A stretch of 64,000 bases of DNA from positions 186,001 to 250,000 of the forward strand of contig NZ_SMZP01000008.1 in assembly GCF_013181195.1 (NCBI RefSeq). Reading direction: 5' to 3'. This document shows positions 1 to 7,508 of this stretch, piece by piece. Made by a program: the position numbers and the translations under genes. Position 1 is the stretch's first letter, and each line of letters begins with the position of its first letter. The notes under the pieces are model-generated. The model was given only the letters and a program-made list of their open reading frames with translations, had not been told where the DNA came from and made no database searches. The stretch is from Caulobacter sp. RHG1 (GTDB taxonomy: Bacteria; Pseudomonadota; Alphaproteobacteria; Caulobacterales; Caulobacteraceae).

Positions 1-213
1 AGGCAGCAGCCAGCGACCGAACGCCTCCAGCAAGAGTTCCCGCCCGCCGGTCTCAGCCCAGTCGGGGCGATACGGCGGCGGGGCCTCAGGCTCGGCGCCG
101 TTGAGCGCACGCCAGACGCCGCGGACGAGCCCCAGGCAGTCGCAGCCGGCCTGGAGGGTCGAGGCCTGGTGGCGATAGGGCGTGCCCAGCCAACGGCGGG
201 TTTCGGCAACCAC
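1..213 (-). CDS. GTA NlpC/P60-type peptidase (g14-like), partial at window edge
   Basis: Read on the minus strand from a GTG at 211-213, the frame gives a protein beginning VVAETRRWLGTPYRHQAS with GCDCLGL at about residue 25. This is the catalytic-cysteine neighbourhood of NlpC/P60 hydrolases in the RcGTA gp14 family (phage cell-wall peptidase, predicted to act at the tail tip and open peptidoglycan). Only the N-terminal ~71 codons lie in the window. It follows the DUF2163 gene, as g14 follows g13 in other GTAs. The start is uncertain. A purine-rich GGAGGGGG stretch just upstream could serve as Shine-Dalgarno, but it belongs to a palindromic repeat (215-351), so the repeat may have replaced the original 5' end. 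Confidence 0.75.
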   Translation of the reverse strand, partial: MVAETRRWLGTPYRHQASTLQAGCDCLGLVRGVWRALNGAEPEAPPPYRPDWAETGGRELLLEAFGRWLLP

Positions 214-214
214 G

Positions 215-351
215 AGCGCCCCCTCCGTCTCGCTGCGTATCCGCAGCGATCCACCTCCCCCGCACGCGGGGGAGGATGGGGCACCTTCTCCTCCCTCGTG
301 AAACGGGGGAGGTGGCGCGGCGCGGATACGCGCCGTGACGGAGGGGGCGCT
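215..351. repeat. Palindromic intergenic repeat (REPIN-like pair), within GTA cluster
   Basis: The two ends are reverse complements (AGCGCCCCCTCCG at the left, CGGAGGGGGCGCT at the right). Each half holds a variable hairpin (for example TCGCTGCG..CGCAGCGA) and a CCTCCCCC..GGGGGAGG stem. It is the same family as the copy at 20660-20784. It separates the DUF2163 and NlpC/P60 genes, which normally abut. Confidence 0.85.
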
Positions 352-359
352 GACCGCCT

Positions 360-986
360 TCACCGCCGCCCCCCATCATTCCGCTCGCCCTCGACGGGGT
401 ACAGGGTCAGGAAATCCTCGCCCGGCGCCGTTGGGAAGCCGCGGAAGTTCACGCCGTTGGCGAACGTCCCGACGCACGTCGCCCAGCGCTTGTCGCAAGC
501 CGCGCCGGTCTGCGCCACGATCCCGCACCGTTCATCGCCCAGCCGCGCGTCGCACAGCCGGGTGAAGGTGCGTCCCGCCATCCGCTCCAGATCCGCCGCC
601 GGTCCGGCCAGGGTCGCCTTGAAGGCCTCGCCCTCGCAGGCGACCGAAGCGATGCTGGCGGTCCACAGCCGCACCACGCGATGCGGCGCGCTCCAGTCCA
701 CCCGCAGCGCGGCCACCTGCGCCCCATCATAGAGACCCGCCGCGAGATCCGCCTCGCTGAGGCCAGCGTCGTCCAGAACGCCCAGCGCCGCCGCCTGCCC
801 AGGCGCATAGCCGACCGCGGCGTCGCTGGCGCCAGGGCTCCAGCCGCCGCCGGCCCTGCAGGTCACGCCGTCGACCACCAGATCGCGATCGTGGTCGGTG
901 AAGCCCAGTCGCGCGCCGTCGCTGCGCACCACGATCCAGGCCCAGCAAAGGCGGGCGACATCCAGCCCCTCGGGCAGGGCGCGCAT
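360..986 (-). CDS. GTA DUF2163 family protein (g13-like tail/baseplate protein)
   Basis: The product has 208 residues, starting MRALPEGLDVARLCWAW. It contains FTDHDRDLVVDG and a cysteine-bearing C-terminal part (CDARLGDERCGI, ACDKRWATC). This matches the DUF2163 phage/GTA protein (RcGTA gp13, hub region of the tail tip). The ATG at 984-986 overlaps the TGA of the DUF2460 gene as ATGA, which fixes this start and argues for translational coupling. The last few residues (ERNDGGRR) run into the edge of a palindromic repeat, so the C-terminus may have been altered by that insertion. Confidence 0.85.
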   Translation of the reverse strand: MRALPEGLDVARLCWAWIVVRSDGARLGFTDHDRDLVVDGVTCRAGGGWSPGASDAAVGYAPGQAAALGVLDDAGLSEADLAAGLYDGAQVAALRVDWSAPHRVVRLWTASIASVACEGEAFKATLAGPAADLERMAGRTFTRLCDARLGDERCGIVAQTGAACDKRWATCVGTFANGVNFRGFPTAPGEDFLTLYPVEGERNDGGRR

Positions 987-1606
987 CAGACCCGCACCTC
1001 GACCAGGGCGCAGGCCGTGACCCGGCCGGCGGCGAAGCCCTCCAAGGTGACGTCCAGGCGGTCGGTGTCGAAGCGCGCCGGCGCATCGAACTCGAAGCCG
1101 GCCTTGACCGCCGCGCCCGCGGCTGGCGCGACGTTCAGGGTCACGACGCCGGTCGTCGCCTCCACCGTGAAGGCGCTGGCGGCCAGAACCACGCCGGCCA
1201 CCGAGACCTTGACCGTGCCGACGACCGGCTTGGCGATCGTCCGCGACACCGTCCCGTAGGCCTTGACCAGCTGGAACGCCTTGCGCGCGCCATCGCCCGC
1301 GCCGATCGCCTGATCGCCCGCCGTCGTCACGCCCGAGGGCGCGCATGACTTGAAGTCGGCCGGATCCCTGAACCGAAACCCCGCCAGCCGCCCGCCCCGC
1401 GCCTCGAAGAAGGCCAGCAGCTCGGCGATCTCATCCAGCGGCCGGGCGGCGGTGGCGATCAGCCAGCGGCGGCGGCCCTGGCTCCACGGACTGGTGCGGC
1501 GCTCGAACCCCGAGGCCAGGGTCACGACCTCGGTGCGCCGCTCGATCCCGCCCGTGCAGCCGAACGCCAGGCGCGCGGGCAGGCGCACCTCGTGGAACTC
1601 GCTCAT
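986..1606 (-). CDS. GTA DUF2460 family protein (g12-like distal tail protein)
   Basis: The product has 206 residues: MSEFHEVRLPARLAFGCTGG, then ERRTSPWSQGRRRW and a GGRLAGFRFRDPADFKS motif. These are typical of DUF2460 (RcGTA gp12, distal tail protein connecting tube and hub). The C-terminal half is beta-rich (VVTLNVAPAAGAAVKAGFEFDAPARFDTD). In other GTAs it directly follows the tape-measure gene; here a DUF805 gene on the opposite strand (1763-2227) is interposed. Expression from an upstream GTA promoter would therefore have to read antisense through that gene. Confidence 0.88.
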   Translation of the reverse strand: MSEFHEVRLPARLAFGCTGGIERRTEVVTLASGFERRTSPWSQGRRRWLIATAARPLDEIAELLAFFEARGGRLAGFRFRDPADFKSCAPSGVTTAGDQAIGAGDGARKAFQLVKAYGTVSRTIAKPVVGTVKVSVAGVVLAASAFTVEATTGVVTLNVAPAAGAAVKAGFEFDAPARFDTDRLDVTLEGFAAGRVTACALVEVRV

Positions 1607-1762
1607 GGCGATCTCTCCGGGTTCACGAAAAGGTTTGCAGAAAATTTGACGCGGAAGCGGAGCTGTTCGCGGCGAATGCGATTAAGTCTGCGTCATGACC
1701 CGCTTTTCACTTCATCGGCGGGTCGTCGGTCCCTACGTATGGGGTCGAGATTGGAGAACACG

Positions 1763-2227
1763 ATGGATTGGAAGACCCTGTTCCTGTCGCCGGAAGGCCG
1801 CATCGGCCGCCAGGCGTTCTGGATCGGCTGGCTCGTCCTGCTGGGCGTCAACGTGGTGGCCGGCTGGCTCCCGCTGATCGGCTGGGCCATCTCGCTGGCC
1901 ACGATCTACGCCAGCGTCTGCATCCATTCCAAACGCCTGCACGACATGGGTCAGACCGGCTGGTGGCAGGTGCTGCCGTGGGTGCTGGGCCCGATCCTGG
2001 TGTTCGGCGCCGTCGCTTCGGTCGGCCTCTCGGCCCTGGGTGCGGCCTTCAACGGCGGCGAGCCCAGCATGGCCATGCTGGCCAGCATCGGCGGCCTGCT
2101 GATGTCGATGTTCATCGCCTTCGCCGTCTGGCTGGCCTTCACGCTCTGGGTCGGCTGCAGCACCGGCTTGCCCGGCGACAACAAGTACGGCGCCGCGCCG
2201 ATCAACACCGCGGCCGTGGTCCTCTAA
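1763..2227 (+). CDS. DUF805 membrane protein inserted in GTA cluster
   Basis: The product has 154 residues: MDWKTLFLSPEGRIGRQAFWIGW, three to four hydrophobic segments (about 18-60, 72-100, 108-135), and KRLHDMGQTGWWQV in the first loop. That Arg-Leu-His-Asp-Met-Gly stretch is diagnostic of DUF805 inner-membrane proteins, whose function is unknown. The ATG at 1763 is preceded by GGAGAACACG, a plausible Shine-Dalgarno, so longer in-frame starts are unlikely. It runs opposite to every GTA gene around it and converges on the tape-measure gene with a 12-nt gap, so it is a later insertion, not part of the particle. Confidence 0.88.
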   Translation: MDWKTLFLSPEGRIGRQAFWIGWLVLLGVNVVAGWLPLIGWAISLATIYASVCIHSKRLHDMGQTGWWQVLPWVLGPILVFGAVASVGLSALGAAFNGGEPSMAMLASIGGLLMSMFIAFAVWLAFTLWVGCSTGLPGDNKYGAAPINTAAVVL

Positions 2228-2239
2228 AGACGCCCAATT

Positions 2240-2734
2240 CTACAGACGGCGGGCGCCAAGGCTCACGGCGCGCGCCAGGGCCTGGGCCAGCTGGGCGTCC
2301 GAGCGCACCAGGCTCGCGACCTCGCCGCCCTGGACGTTGACGGTCACGGACACCCCGCCGGCGGCTCCCGCCGGCTCGATGCTCCCGGCGCCGTGCGGCC
2401 GGAATACCTCCGGCCCGCGCTCGCCGACCAGATAGGCGCCGCCCGGCAGCACGGGGCCGCCATCGGCCCTCGCGCCCGAGAAGCTCTTCGACAACGCCGC
2501 CCCGAGCCCGGCGCCGGCCGCGCCCAGCACGGCGCGCGCCAGTTCGGCCAGCGACACCTCGCCGTCGGAGGCCGCGCGCGCCAGCGAGCGGGCCAACGAC
2601 GTTCCGGCCCTGGCGAAGGCGTCGTCGATCGACCGCGCGGCCTGCTCGGCGGGGGCCTTCAGGGCCTCCAGCGACGCGGCGGCCTCGGCGGCGCGGGCGG
2701 GAACGGCGCCGAGGCCGTCGGTTTCCAGGCTCAT
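2240..2734 (-). CDS. GTA phage tail tape measure protein (g11-like)
   Basis: The product has 164 residues starting MSLETDGLGAVPARAAEA. An Ala-rich helical first half carries a predicted coiled coil. The C-terminal half has GARADGGPVLPGGAYLVGERGPEVFRP, the G-rich VGExGPEvf motif found at the end of many tape-measure proteins. It is very short for a tape measure, consistent with the short-tailed look of GTA particles (RcGTA gp11 is about 220 residues). The start at 2734 overlaps the previous stop (TCATG, read ATGA). A longer upstream ORF in the same frame is out of register with the chaperone gene and was discarded. Confidence 0.8.
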   Translation of the reverse strand: MSLETDGLGAVPARAAEAAASLEALKAPAEQAARSIDDAFARAGTSLARSLARAASDGEVSLAELARAVLGAAGAGLGAALSKSFSGARADGGPVLPGGAYLVGERGPEVFRPHGAGSIEPAGAAGGVSVTVNVQGGEVASLVRSDAQLAQALARAVSLGARRL

Positions 2735-2910
2735 GGGCAAGGCTCCTCGTCGGGATAGCGGGCGATCAGGTCGGTCAGGTCGGCGCGGGTCAGGACCGGT
2801 CCCGACGGCGCTTCGGTCAGGGCCCGCCATTCGACCAGCGACAGCCGCCAGAAGGCTTCGGGCGGAACGCCCATCTGCAGCGCCAGCCGCAGCGGCGACG
2901 TCCAGCTCAT
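2731..2910 (-). CDS. GTA tail assembly chaperone-like small protein (g10.1-like)
   Basis: The product has 59 residues: MSWTSPLRLALQMG, VPPEAFWRLSLVEWRALT, and a tail LIARYPDEEPCP. A short protein with the pattern 'lGvpPeaFWrLsl.EWRal' sits between gp10 and the tape measure in RcGTA-type clusters (phage TAC family). Start and stop overlap both neighbours by 4 nt, giving a tightly coupled string g10, g10.1, g11. Chaperone function is inferred from family and position; in many phages this slot helps load the tape measure. Confidence 0.78.
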   Translation of the reverse strand: MSWTSPLRLALQMGVPPEAFWRLSLVEWRALTEAPSGPVLTRADLTDLIARYPDEEPCP

Positions 2911-3191
2911 GCGCTGGCGGCCAAGGCGGCGGCCAGGGCGCTGGCGGCTTCGGCGACCGTGGCGCGCGCGGCGATAGCCGGATCCTCGCCGCCGCCGTCC
3001 AGCAGCGCGGCGAGCACGGCGGAAAGCTCGCCGGCGCTCAGGGTCGCGATCCGGTCCGGCAGTTGCGCCCAGTCCGTAAGCCCCAAGGCTCCCTCGATCC
3101 GCGCCAGGGCGCCGAGGGTCAGGCAAAGACGCCGCGGCGCTCCAGCCAGGCTCACCACGACCTCGCCGCGCGCGGGGTTGGCGGTCAGCAT
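2907..3191 (-). CDS. GTA gp10-like tail assembly chaperone (TAC_11 family)
   Basis: The product has 94 residues: MLTANPARGEVVVSLAGAPRRLCLTLGALARIEGALG, then GELSAVLAALLDGGGED. The order beta-strand pair, LTLGALARIE helix and ALLxGGG is typical of the GTA gp10 / Phage_TAC_11 family. The start codon overlaps the stop of the major tail gene by one base (CAT at 3189-3191), and the stop overlaps the next gene. Longer in-frame upstream translation overlaps the tail gene completely and is a shadow. Confidence 0.8.
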   Translation of the reverse strand: MLTANPARGEVVVSLAGAPRRLCLTLGALARIEGALGLTDWAQLPDRIATLSAGELSAVLAALLDGGGEDPAIAARATVAEAASALAAALAASA

Positions 3192-3607
3192 CAGAGCGCC
3201 GTGAACGTCACGGCGCCGGCGCTGGCCAGGCTGAGCGCGAACGCCGCCTCGCCATCGTGCTCGCCAGCATATTCCAGAGCCGCGACCAGAAACGCGCCCT
3301 CCAGCTGGCCGAAGTCGGGGATCACCAACCGCCACACGCGGGCCGACTGGTCGAAGAAACTGGTGCGCACCTGGGCGTCGGACGCGGCGTCGCGGAACAC
3401 GCCCGCGCCCGACACGGCGACCGACTTGACCCCCGCCCCGGCCAGCAGCTCGCGCCAGCGGCCGGTGCTGTCGCTGTCGGTGGCGTCGATGGTCTTGGCG
3501 TTCAGGCTGATGGTCCGGGCGCGCAGCCCCGCGACGGTGTGGAAGGTCGGGGTCGCGGCCCCGTCGCTGATCTTCAGCAGCAGGTCCTTGCCGGCTTGGG
3601 CGGCCAT
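3191..3607 (-). CDS. GTA major tail tube protein (g9-like, Phage_tail_2)
   Basis: The product has 138 residues: MAAQAGKDLLLKISDG, TFHTVAGLRARTISLNAKTIDATDSDSTGRWRELL, and GVKSVAVSGAGVFRD. The sequence AGLRartIslNaktIDaTdsdS.grWRelL is characteristic of the phage major tail / GTA_TIM family that polymerises as the tail tube. Length matches RcGTA gp9. A GGAGAATCCC stretch precedes the ATG. It lies between DUF3168 and gp10 as in all RcGTA-like clusters. Confidence 0.88.
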   Translation of the reverse strand: MAAQAGKDLLLKISDGAATPTFHTVAGLRARTISLNAKTIDATDSDSTGRWRELLAGAGVKSVAVSGAGVFRDAASDAQVRTSFFDQSARVWRLVIPDFGQLEGAFLVAALEYAGEHDGEAAFALSLASAGAVTFTAL

Positions 3608-3622
3608 GGGATTCTCCGGGAT

Positions 3623-4012
3623 CTAGAGGGGTTCGGTGACCGCCCGCACGCGGACGATCCCCAGCGTGGTCTCGCGATCGGCGCCGGCGAAGACATCGGC
3701 ATAGGGCGTGCGCAGGGTGACCAGGCGCCGTCCGGTCAGCGCGGGCCTGGCCTCGTGCAACGCCGCGCGGACGGCCGCGACCAGGGCGCGGGCTTCCTCG
3801 GGACCGCCGAAGCGGCTGGCGCAGGTCAGGGTCAACAGGTGCTCGATCGTCTCCCCCTCGACGGGGCGGCCTTCCGACCGGGTGACGACAACGCACGGAT
3901 AGGTCGGCATGCGCGGCGCGGCGGCATGGATCCGCGCGCCGGCGATGGCGGTGACGGCGGGCGCAGCCTTGAGCAGCGCGACCAGGGCGTCGATCAGGGG
4001 CTTGTCGGTCAC
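3623..4012 (-). CDS. GTA tail terminator-like DUF3168 protein (g8-like)
   Basis: The product has 129 residues: MTDKPLIDALVALLKAAPAVTAIAGARIHAAAPRM, then PCVVVTRSEGRPVEGETIEHLLTLTCASRFGG, ending VRVRAVTEPL. The pattern of an N-terminal helix, 'vgdRI...P..a..P.vvv' and an alternating beta core is DUF3168, the tail-completion/terminator family of siphoviruses and GTAs (RcGTA gp8). It overlaps the upstream connector gene by 4 nt. A gp7-type head-tail adaptor, which would normally sit before it, is not seen. Confidence 0.83.
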   Translation of the reverse strand: MTDKPLIDALVALLKAAPAVTAIAGARIHAAAPRMPTYPCVVVTRSEGRPVEGETIEHLLTLTCASRFGGPEEARALVAAVRAALHEARPALTGRRLVTLRTPYADVFAGADRETTLGIVRVRAVTEPL

Positions 4013-4272
4013 AGCCGCGGCTTTCGGTAGGGGGCCAGCCAGGGTTCCACGAGGGCCAGCGCCGGTTCGGCGCGATGTTCGTAGGCGTGGGCGACCAGGA
4101 TCAGGATGGAGAGCCGCAGCGGCGCGGGGCTGGCGGGCGTCAGGGCGACGCCGGCGGCCGTGGCGACACGCGCCTCGGCGGCGTCGATCAGCAGTGTAAG
4201 GACCGCGTCTTCCGACGTGTCAGGCACGCGCAGGAACGCCCTGGCCTCGGCCAGGGTGAGGGATTGGGGCAT
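4009..4272 (-). CDS. GTA head-tail connector protein (gp6-like), short
   Basis: The product has 87 residues: MPQSLTLAEARAFLRVPDTSEDAVLTLLIDAAEARVATAAGV. This is the classic gp6-like DNA-packaging/connector opening ('sleeaKaylRvd...eDdlit.li.aAe.yie..tG'). The helical C-terminus RLSILILVAHAYEHR is also family-like. It is less than half the length of the ~200-residue RcGTA gp6 and is followed directly by gp8. Its start lies only 22 nt from a palindromic repeat (4295-4407), which separates it from the capsid gene. Confidence 0.78.
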   Translation of the reverse strand: MPQSLTLAEARAFLRVPDTSEDAVLTLLIDAAEARVATAAGVALTPASPAPLRLSILILVAHAYEHRAEPALALVEPWLAPYRKPRL

Positions 4273-4294
4273 GGGGGATTTCCTGGATGAGGAT

Positions 4295-4407
4295 CACTTG
4301 CCCCCTCCGCGCTGCGCGCTCCTCCCCCGGAGGGGGAAGACGGGGGACGCCGTCTGTCCCCTCCGGGGGCGGACGACCTGCGCAAGCAGGTCAGGTGGGG
4401 GCAAGTG
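4295..4407. repeat. Palindromic intergenic repeat, CACTTGCCCCC type
   Basis: Both ends match as inverted repeats: CACTTGCCCCC at the left, GGGGGCAAGTG at the right. Internal hairpins are GCGC-TGC-GCGC, CCCCC-GGAGGGGG and ACCTGC-GCAA-GCAGGT. Related copies occur at 8018-8070, 12371-12493, 14722-14848 and 19964-20073. It lies between the capsid and connector genes of the GTA. Confidence 0.88.
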
Positions 4408-4421
4408 ACCGGGTCAGACGA

Positions 4422-5648
4422 CTAGCTCGCCGCGAACTTCAGCAGCTTCACGGCGTCGAAGTTCTGCACGCCGCCGCCGACGCGCTTGGTGGTGTAGAAC
4501 AGCACGTGCGGCTTGGCGGAATACGGGTCACGCAGCACCCGCACGCCGGCGCGGTCGACGATCAGATAGCCCTTCTCGAAGTCGCCGAACGCCACGGCCA
4601 GGGCGTTGGCCGCCACGTCCGGCATGGCCTCGATCTCGGTGACCGGGAAGCCCAGCAGGCTGGCCGACTGGCCCGGCTGCAGCGCCGCGTTCCAGATGTA
4701 GTTGCCCTGCGCGTCCTTGAACTTGCGCACCGCGCTGACCGTGCGGCGGTTCAGCACGAAGCGGCCGTTCTGGCGGTACTGGGTCTTGGTCGCGTAGATC
4801 AGGTCGATCAGCTTGTCGGTCGGATTGGTCGCCGTCCAACCGCCCGCCACGCCGGTGGCCACATAGCCCAGTTGGCCCCACGTGTAGGTCGCGTCGGGCG
4901 CGGCGGTATAGGCCAGCAGGCCCTTGGGCTTGTTGACGCCGTCGCCGGTCACGAAGGCCGTGGTCTCCTGGGCGGCAAAGGCGTCCTGCACCTCCTCGGC
5001 CAGCCACTCGTCGATGCTGACATAGGCGTCGTCCAGCAGAGCCTGGGTGGCGGCCGGACTGGCGTAGAGCTCGCCGGCCGGGAAGTCGATGACGTCCAGG
5101 GTCGGGGCGGTGGTCTCCGGACGCACCGCCGTCTCGGCCACCCAGGCGGCGGCCAGACCGGTCGGCGACACCGGCTTGCGGAACGTGCCGGCGCCGATGG
5201 TGCGCACCTGACAGATCTCGCGCATCGGGCTGGTGGCCGCCAGGCGACGCAGGATCAGCCGCTCCAGCTCTGGCGGGGCGACGTAGCCGCCGGCGGTGGC
5301 CACGCCTTCCGACAGCCCCTTGGCCTCAAGCAAGGCGGCGGGCGTCTCGCCGGTCTTCACATAGCGATCGAAGGCGGCCTTGCGCTCGTCGACCGCATGC
5401 GCCAGCGGCGCATCACCCGAAAGCGAAGGCCTCCGCAGGTCGCTCATCAGACGATCGAGCCGGTCCTGGGCGCGGCCGACGGCCTCGTCGATGCGGCCGA
5501 CCTTCTCTTCCAGCAGGACATCGGCCCGCTTGGTCTCGATGGCGGCCAGTCGCTGGTCGTTGGCGGCCTTGAAGCTCTCGAACGCCGACAGGACGTCCGC
5601 CAGCGCCGCGCGGGCCTCGGGCGAGGCCGCGTGTTTGGTTTCCTTCAT
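4422..5648 (-). CDS. GTA major capsid protein (g5-like, HK97 fold)
   Basis: The product has 408 residues. Residues 1-~75 are a charged delta/scaffold-like region (MKETKHAASPEARAALADVLSAFESF, then EEKVGRIDEAVGRAQDRLDRL). The mature HK97-type capsid follows: GGYVAPPELERLILRRLAATSPMREICQV, FVTGDGVNKPKGLLAY, and a C-terminal RVGGGVQNFDAVKLLKFAAS. The ATG at 5648 is preceded by GGAGATTCCC; a longer in-frame start at 5747 overlaps the protease gene and lacks family similarity. It is cleaved by the adjacent prohead protease in related systems and forms the GTA head shell. Confidence 0.93.
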   Translation of the reverse strand: MKETKHAASPEARAALADVLSAFESFKAANDQRLAAIETKRADVLLEEKVGRIDEAVGRAQDRLDRLMSDLRRPSLSGDAPLAHAVDERKAAFDRYVKTGETPAALLEAKGLSEGVATAGGYVAPPELERLILRRLAATSPMREICQVRTIGAGTFRKPVSPTGLAAAWVAETAVRPETTAPTLDVIDFPAGELYASPAATQALLDDAYVSIDEWLAEEVQDAFAAQETTAFVTGDGVNKPKGLLAYTAAPDATYTWGQLGYVATGVAGGWTATNPTDKLIDLIYATKTQYRQNGRFVLNRRTVSAVRKFKDAQGNYIWNAALQPGQSASLLGFPVTEIEAMPDVAANALAVAFGDFEKGYLIVDRAGVRVLRDPYSAKPHVLFYTTKRVGGGVQNFDAVKLLKFAAS

Positions 5649-5680
5649 GGGAATCTCCGGGTTTTGGGAGCAGAAATCCG

Positions 5681-6091
5681 CTAGAGAGCGGATCGGGTCA
5701 GCCGCGCGCCGGGAAGCATCGGGAAGGTCACGATCGACACCTCCCACAGCTCGACGCGGGACAGCACGCGCAGGCGGCCCTGGGTGCGGGCCTTGACCTG
5801 TCGGAAGCCGATGGAGAGGCCGTCCAGGGCGCCGGCCTCGACCAGCGCGGCGACCAGGCGGCCACGGGGCGTGGAGCGCAGGATCCGGCCACGGACGAAC
5901 AGGCCCTTGGCGTCCTCGACCACCTCGTCCCAGACGCCGACGGGCTCGGCCTCGTCGTGCTGGTGCAGCATCACGACCGGCGCGCCGGCGGCCAGGCTCT
6001 CGGCGAAGGCGCCGGCGGCCGTGACGTCGTCATTGAGGTCGCGGGTCCAGAACAGCGACGCGTAGCCTTCGATCTTGAGATCATCGTCCAT
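5681..6091 (-). CDS. GTA HK97-family prohead protease (g4-like)
   Basis: The product has 136 residues: MDDDLKIEGYASLFWTRDLNDDVTAAGAF, VVMLHQHDEAEPVGVWDEV, GALDGLSIGFR, and WEVSIVTFPMLPGARL. These match the phage HK97/U35 prohead protease, with the catalytic His in the LHQHD segment and the Ser in LSIGF. It is short but complete for the GTA version. It processes the capsid N-terminal region during head maturation. It overlaps the upstream small membrane protein gene by 11 nt, and the capsid gene begins 32 nt downstream. Confidence 0.9.
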   Translation of the reverse strand: MDDDLKIEGYASLFWTRDLNDDVTAAGAFAESLAAGAPVVMLHQHDEAEPVGVWDEVVEDAKGLFVRGRILRSTPRGRLVAALVEAGALDGLSIGFRQVKARTQGRLRVLSRVELWEVSIVTFPMLPGARLTRSAL

Positions 6092-6335
6092 CGCGGCGCT
6101 CCAGGCGGGCTTCGATACGGATCAGACTCTGGCGCGAGGCTTCGGCCTGGGCCTCCAGCCGCGCCAGGCGTTCGGCGACCGGGGCCTGCGCCTCCAGCCG
6201 CCGCTGCATCTCGTCGATCCGGGCCGAGGCCTTGCCGGCCCACAGCAGGGCGGCGGCGGCCTGCAGGGCCACGGCGACCAGGACGGCGGCCGACACCTGG
6301 CGGTCCAGACGCCAGCGGTTGGCGGGAGCGCTCAA
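6081..6335 (-). CDS. GTA small membrane/coiled-coil protein (g3.5-like)
   Basis: The product has 84 residues: a basic N-terminus, one hydrophobic segment (about 13-35, VSAAVLVAVALQAAAALLWAG), then a charged heptad-like helix (ARIDEMQRRLEAQAPVAERLARLEA). A protein of this size and layout sits between portal and protease in RcGTA-type clusters (g3.5); its role is unknown. Overlaps of 4 nt with the portal and 11 nt with the protease show it is part of the operon. Confidence 0.72.
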   Translation of the reverse strand: MSAPANRWRLDRQVSAAVLVAVALQAAAALLWAGKASARIDEMQRRLEAQAPVAERLARLEAQAEASRQSLIRIEARLERRDGR

Positions 6336-7471
6336 TGCTCCAGCCCCGCCAGGCGCCGGCGTTCGTCGTCGGTCAGGAAGCTCGCCGCCTGCAGCCGGCT
6401 CCAGAGGGCGTCGCGCTCGGCCGACAGGGCCGGCACGGCGTCCAGGTCCGGGGCGATCCGCGCGCCGGGGAACTTGGCGGCGAGCCAGCCGGTCAAGGCG
6501 CGCGCCGCCCGCTCGGCCAAGGGCGCGACCGTGCCGCGCCAGAACGCGGCGTTGGCCTCGCGATAGTTGGCGTAGGTGTTGTCGCCGGGAATGCCCAGCA
6601 GCTGCGGCGGCACGCCGAACGCCAGGGCGATCTCGCGGGCGGCGGCGTGCTTGCCCTCGGTGAAGTCCATCTCGGCCGGGGTCAGCGACATGGCTCGCCA
6701 GTCCAGGCCGCCCTCCAGCAAGAGCGGCCGGCCGGCGTTGGCGGCCCCGGACTGGGCGGAGGCCAGTTCGGTCTTCAGCCGCTCGAACTGTTCGTCGGTC
6801 AGCCGGTCGCCGGCGTCCTTGGAAGAGTAGACCAGCGCCCCCGACGGCCGCGCGGAGTTGTCCAGCAGCGCCTTGTTCCAGGCGCTGGAGGCGTTGTGGA
6901 CGTCGATCGCGAACGCCGCCGCCTCGAGGGGCGAGAAGCCGTAATGGTCGCTGGTCGGGTTGAAGAGCTTCAGGTGCAGCACCGGCAGCCAGCCATCGGC
7001 GTCCCGGGCGATCCGCACCGTGCGCCCAGCGGCCTGATAGTCATAGGCCAGCGGCCAGCCGCGCGGGCCCGGGACCAAGGTCATCCGGTCGGGCCGCAGG
7101 GCGTAGAGCTCGGTGGGCGCGGCGTCGCCGGCCGCTTCCAGATAGGCGTTGCCGGCGACCTGCAGGCCGCCGAAAAACGCCTCCATCAGGTCGGGTCCGC
7201 CCTGCTCGGGATTGGGCCGATCAAGGAGGCGTTTGAGCGGGTGATCATCGGCCCGCCGACCGTCGACGAACACGGCCAGCGGCGTGGAGGCGGCCGCCTC
7301 GGCGATCAGCCGCGTGCAACGATAGGCGACGGGGTTCTTGGCGAACCCTTCGGCCGCCAGGGCGCCGTAGTCGCGCGGCGTCCACTGCGGCCGACCGCCG
7401 GTGGTCAGGGCGATGAGGCGCGCGGCGCGCGAGTCTTTTCGCTCCGGCGCGCGGGGCTTGAAGAGGGGCAT
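6332..7471 (-). CDS. GTA portal protein (g3-like, HK97 family)
   Basis: The product has 379 residues: MPLFKPRAPERKDSRAARLIAL, then NPVAYRCTRLIAEAAASTPLAVFVDG, RPNPEQGGPDLMEAFFGGLQVAGNAYLEAAGDA, GFSPLEAAAFAIDVHNASSAWNKALLDNSARPSGALVY, and IALAFGVPPQLLGIPGDNTYANYREANAAFWRGTV. These are the standard HK97 portal motifs. The ATG at 7471 follows GGGAGGCG. A 12-residue longer version would start inside a palindromic repeat. It forms the dodecameric ring through which DNA enters the head. In other clusters the terminase abuts it; here a DUF559 cassette intervenes. Confidence 0.92.
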   Translation of the reverse strand: MPLFKPRAPERKDSRAARLIALTTGGRPQWTPRDYGALAAEGFAKNPVAYRCTRLIAEAAASTPLAVFVDGRRADDHPLKRLLDRPNPEQGGPDLMEAFFGGLQVAGNAYLEAAGDAAPTELYALRPDRMTLVPGPRGWPLAYDYQAAGRTVRIARDADGWLPVLHLKLFNPTSDHYGFSPLEAAAFAIDVHNASSAWNKALLDNSARPSGALVYSSKDAGDRLTDEQFERLKTELASAQSGAANAGRPLLLEGGLDWRAMSLTPAEMDFTEGKHAAAREIALAFGVPPQLLGIPGDNTYANYREANAAFWRGTVAPLAERAARALTGWLAAKFPGARIAPDLDAVPALSAERDALWSRLQAASFLTDDERRRLAGLEH

Positions 7472-7508
7472 TGACGCCTCCCATGATTGAGAACAAATTG
7501 GGAACATT

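Noticed and set aside
86..379. 97-codon minus-strand frame at the left edge
   Set aside because: It spans a palindromic repeat and is out of frame with the NlpC/P60 peptidase reading, which has clear family motifs.
4295..4407. CRISPR array or tRNA in the repeat-rich gaps
   Set aside because: The repeats are palindromic pairs with no regular spacer series, and no cloverleaf with a plausible anticodon was found here or in other gaps.
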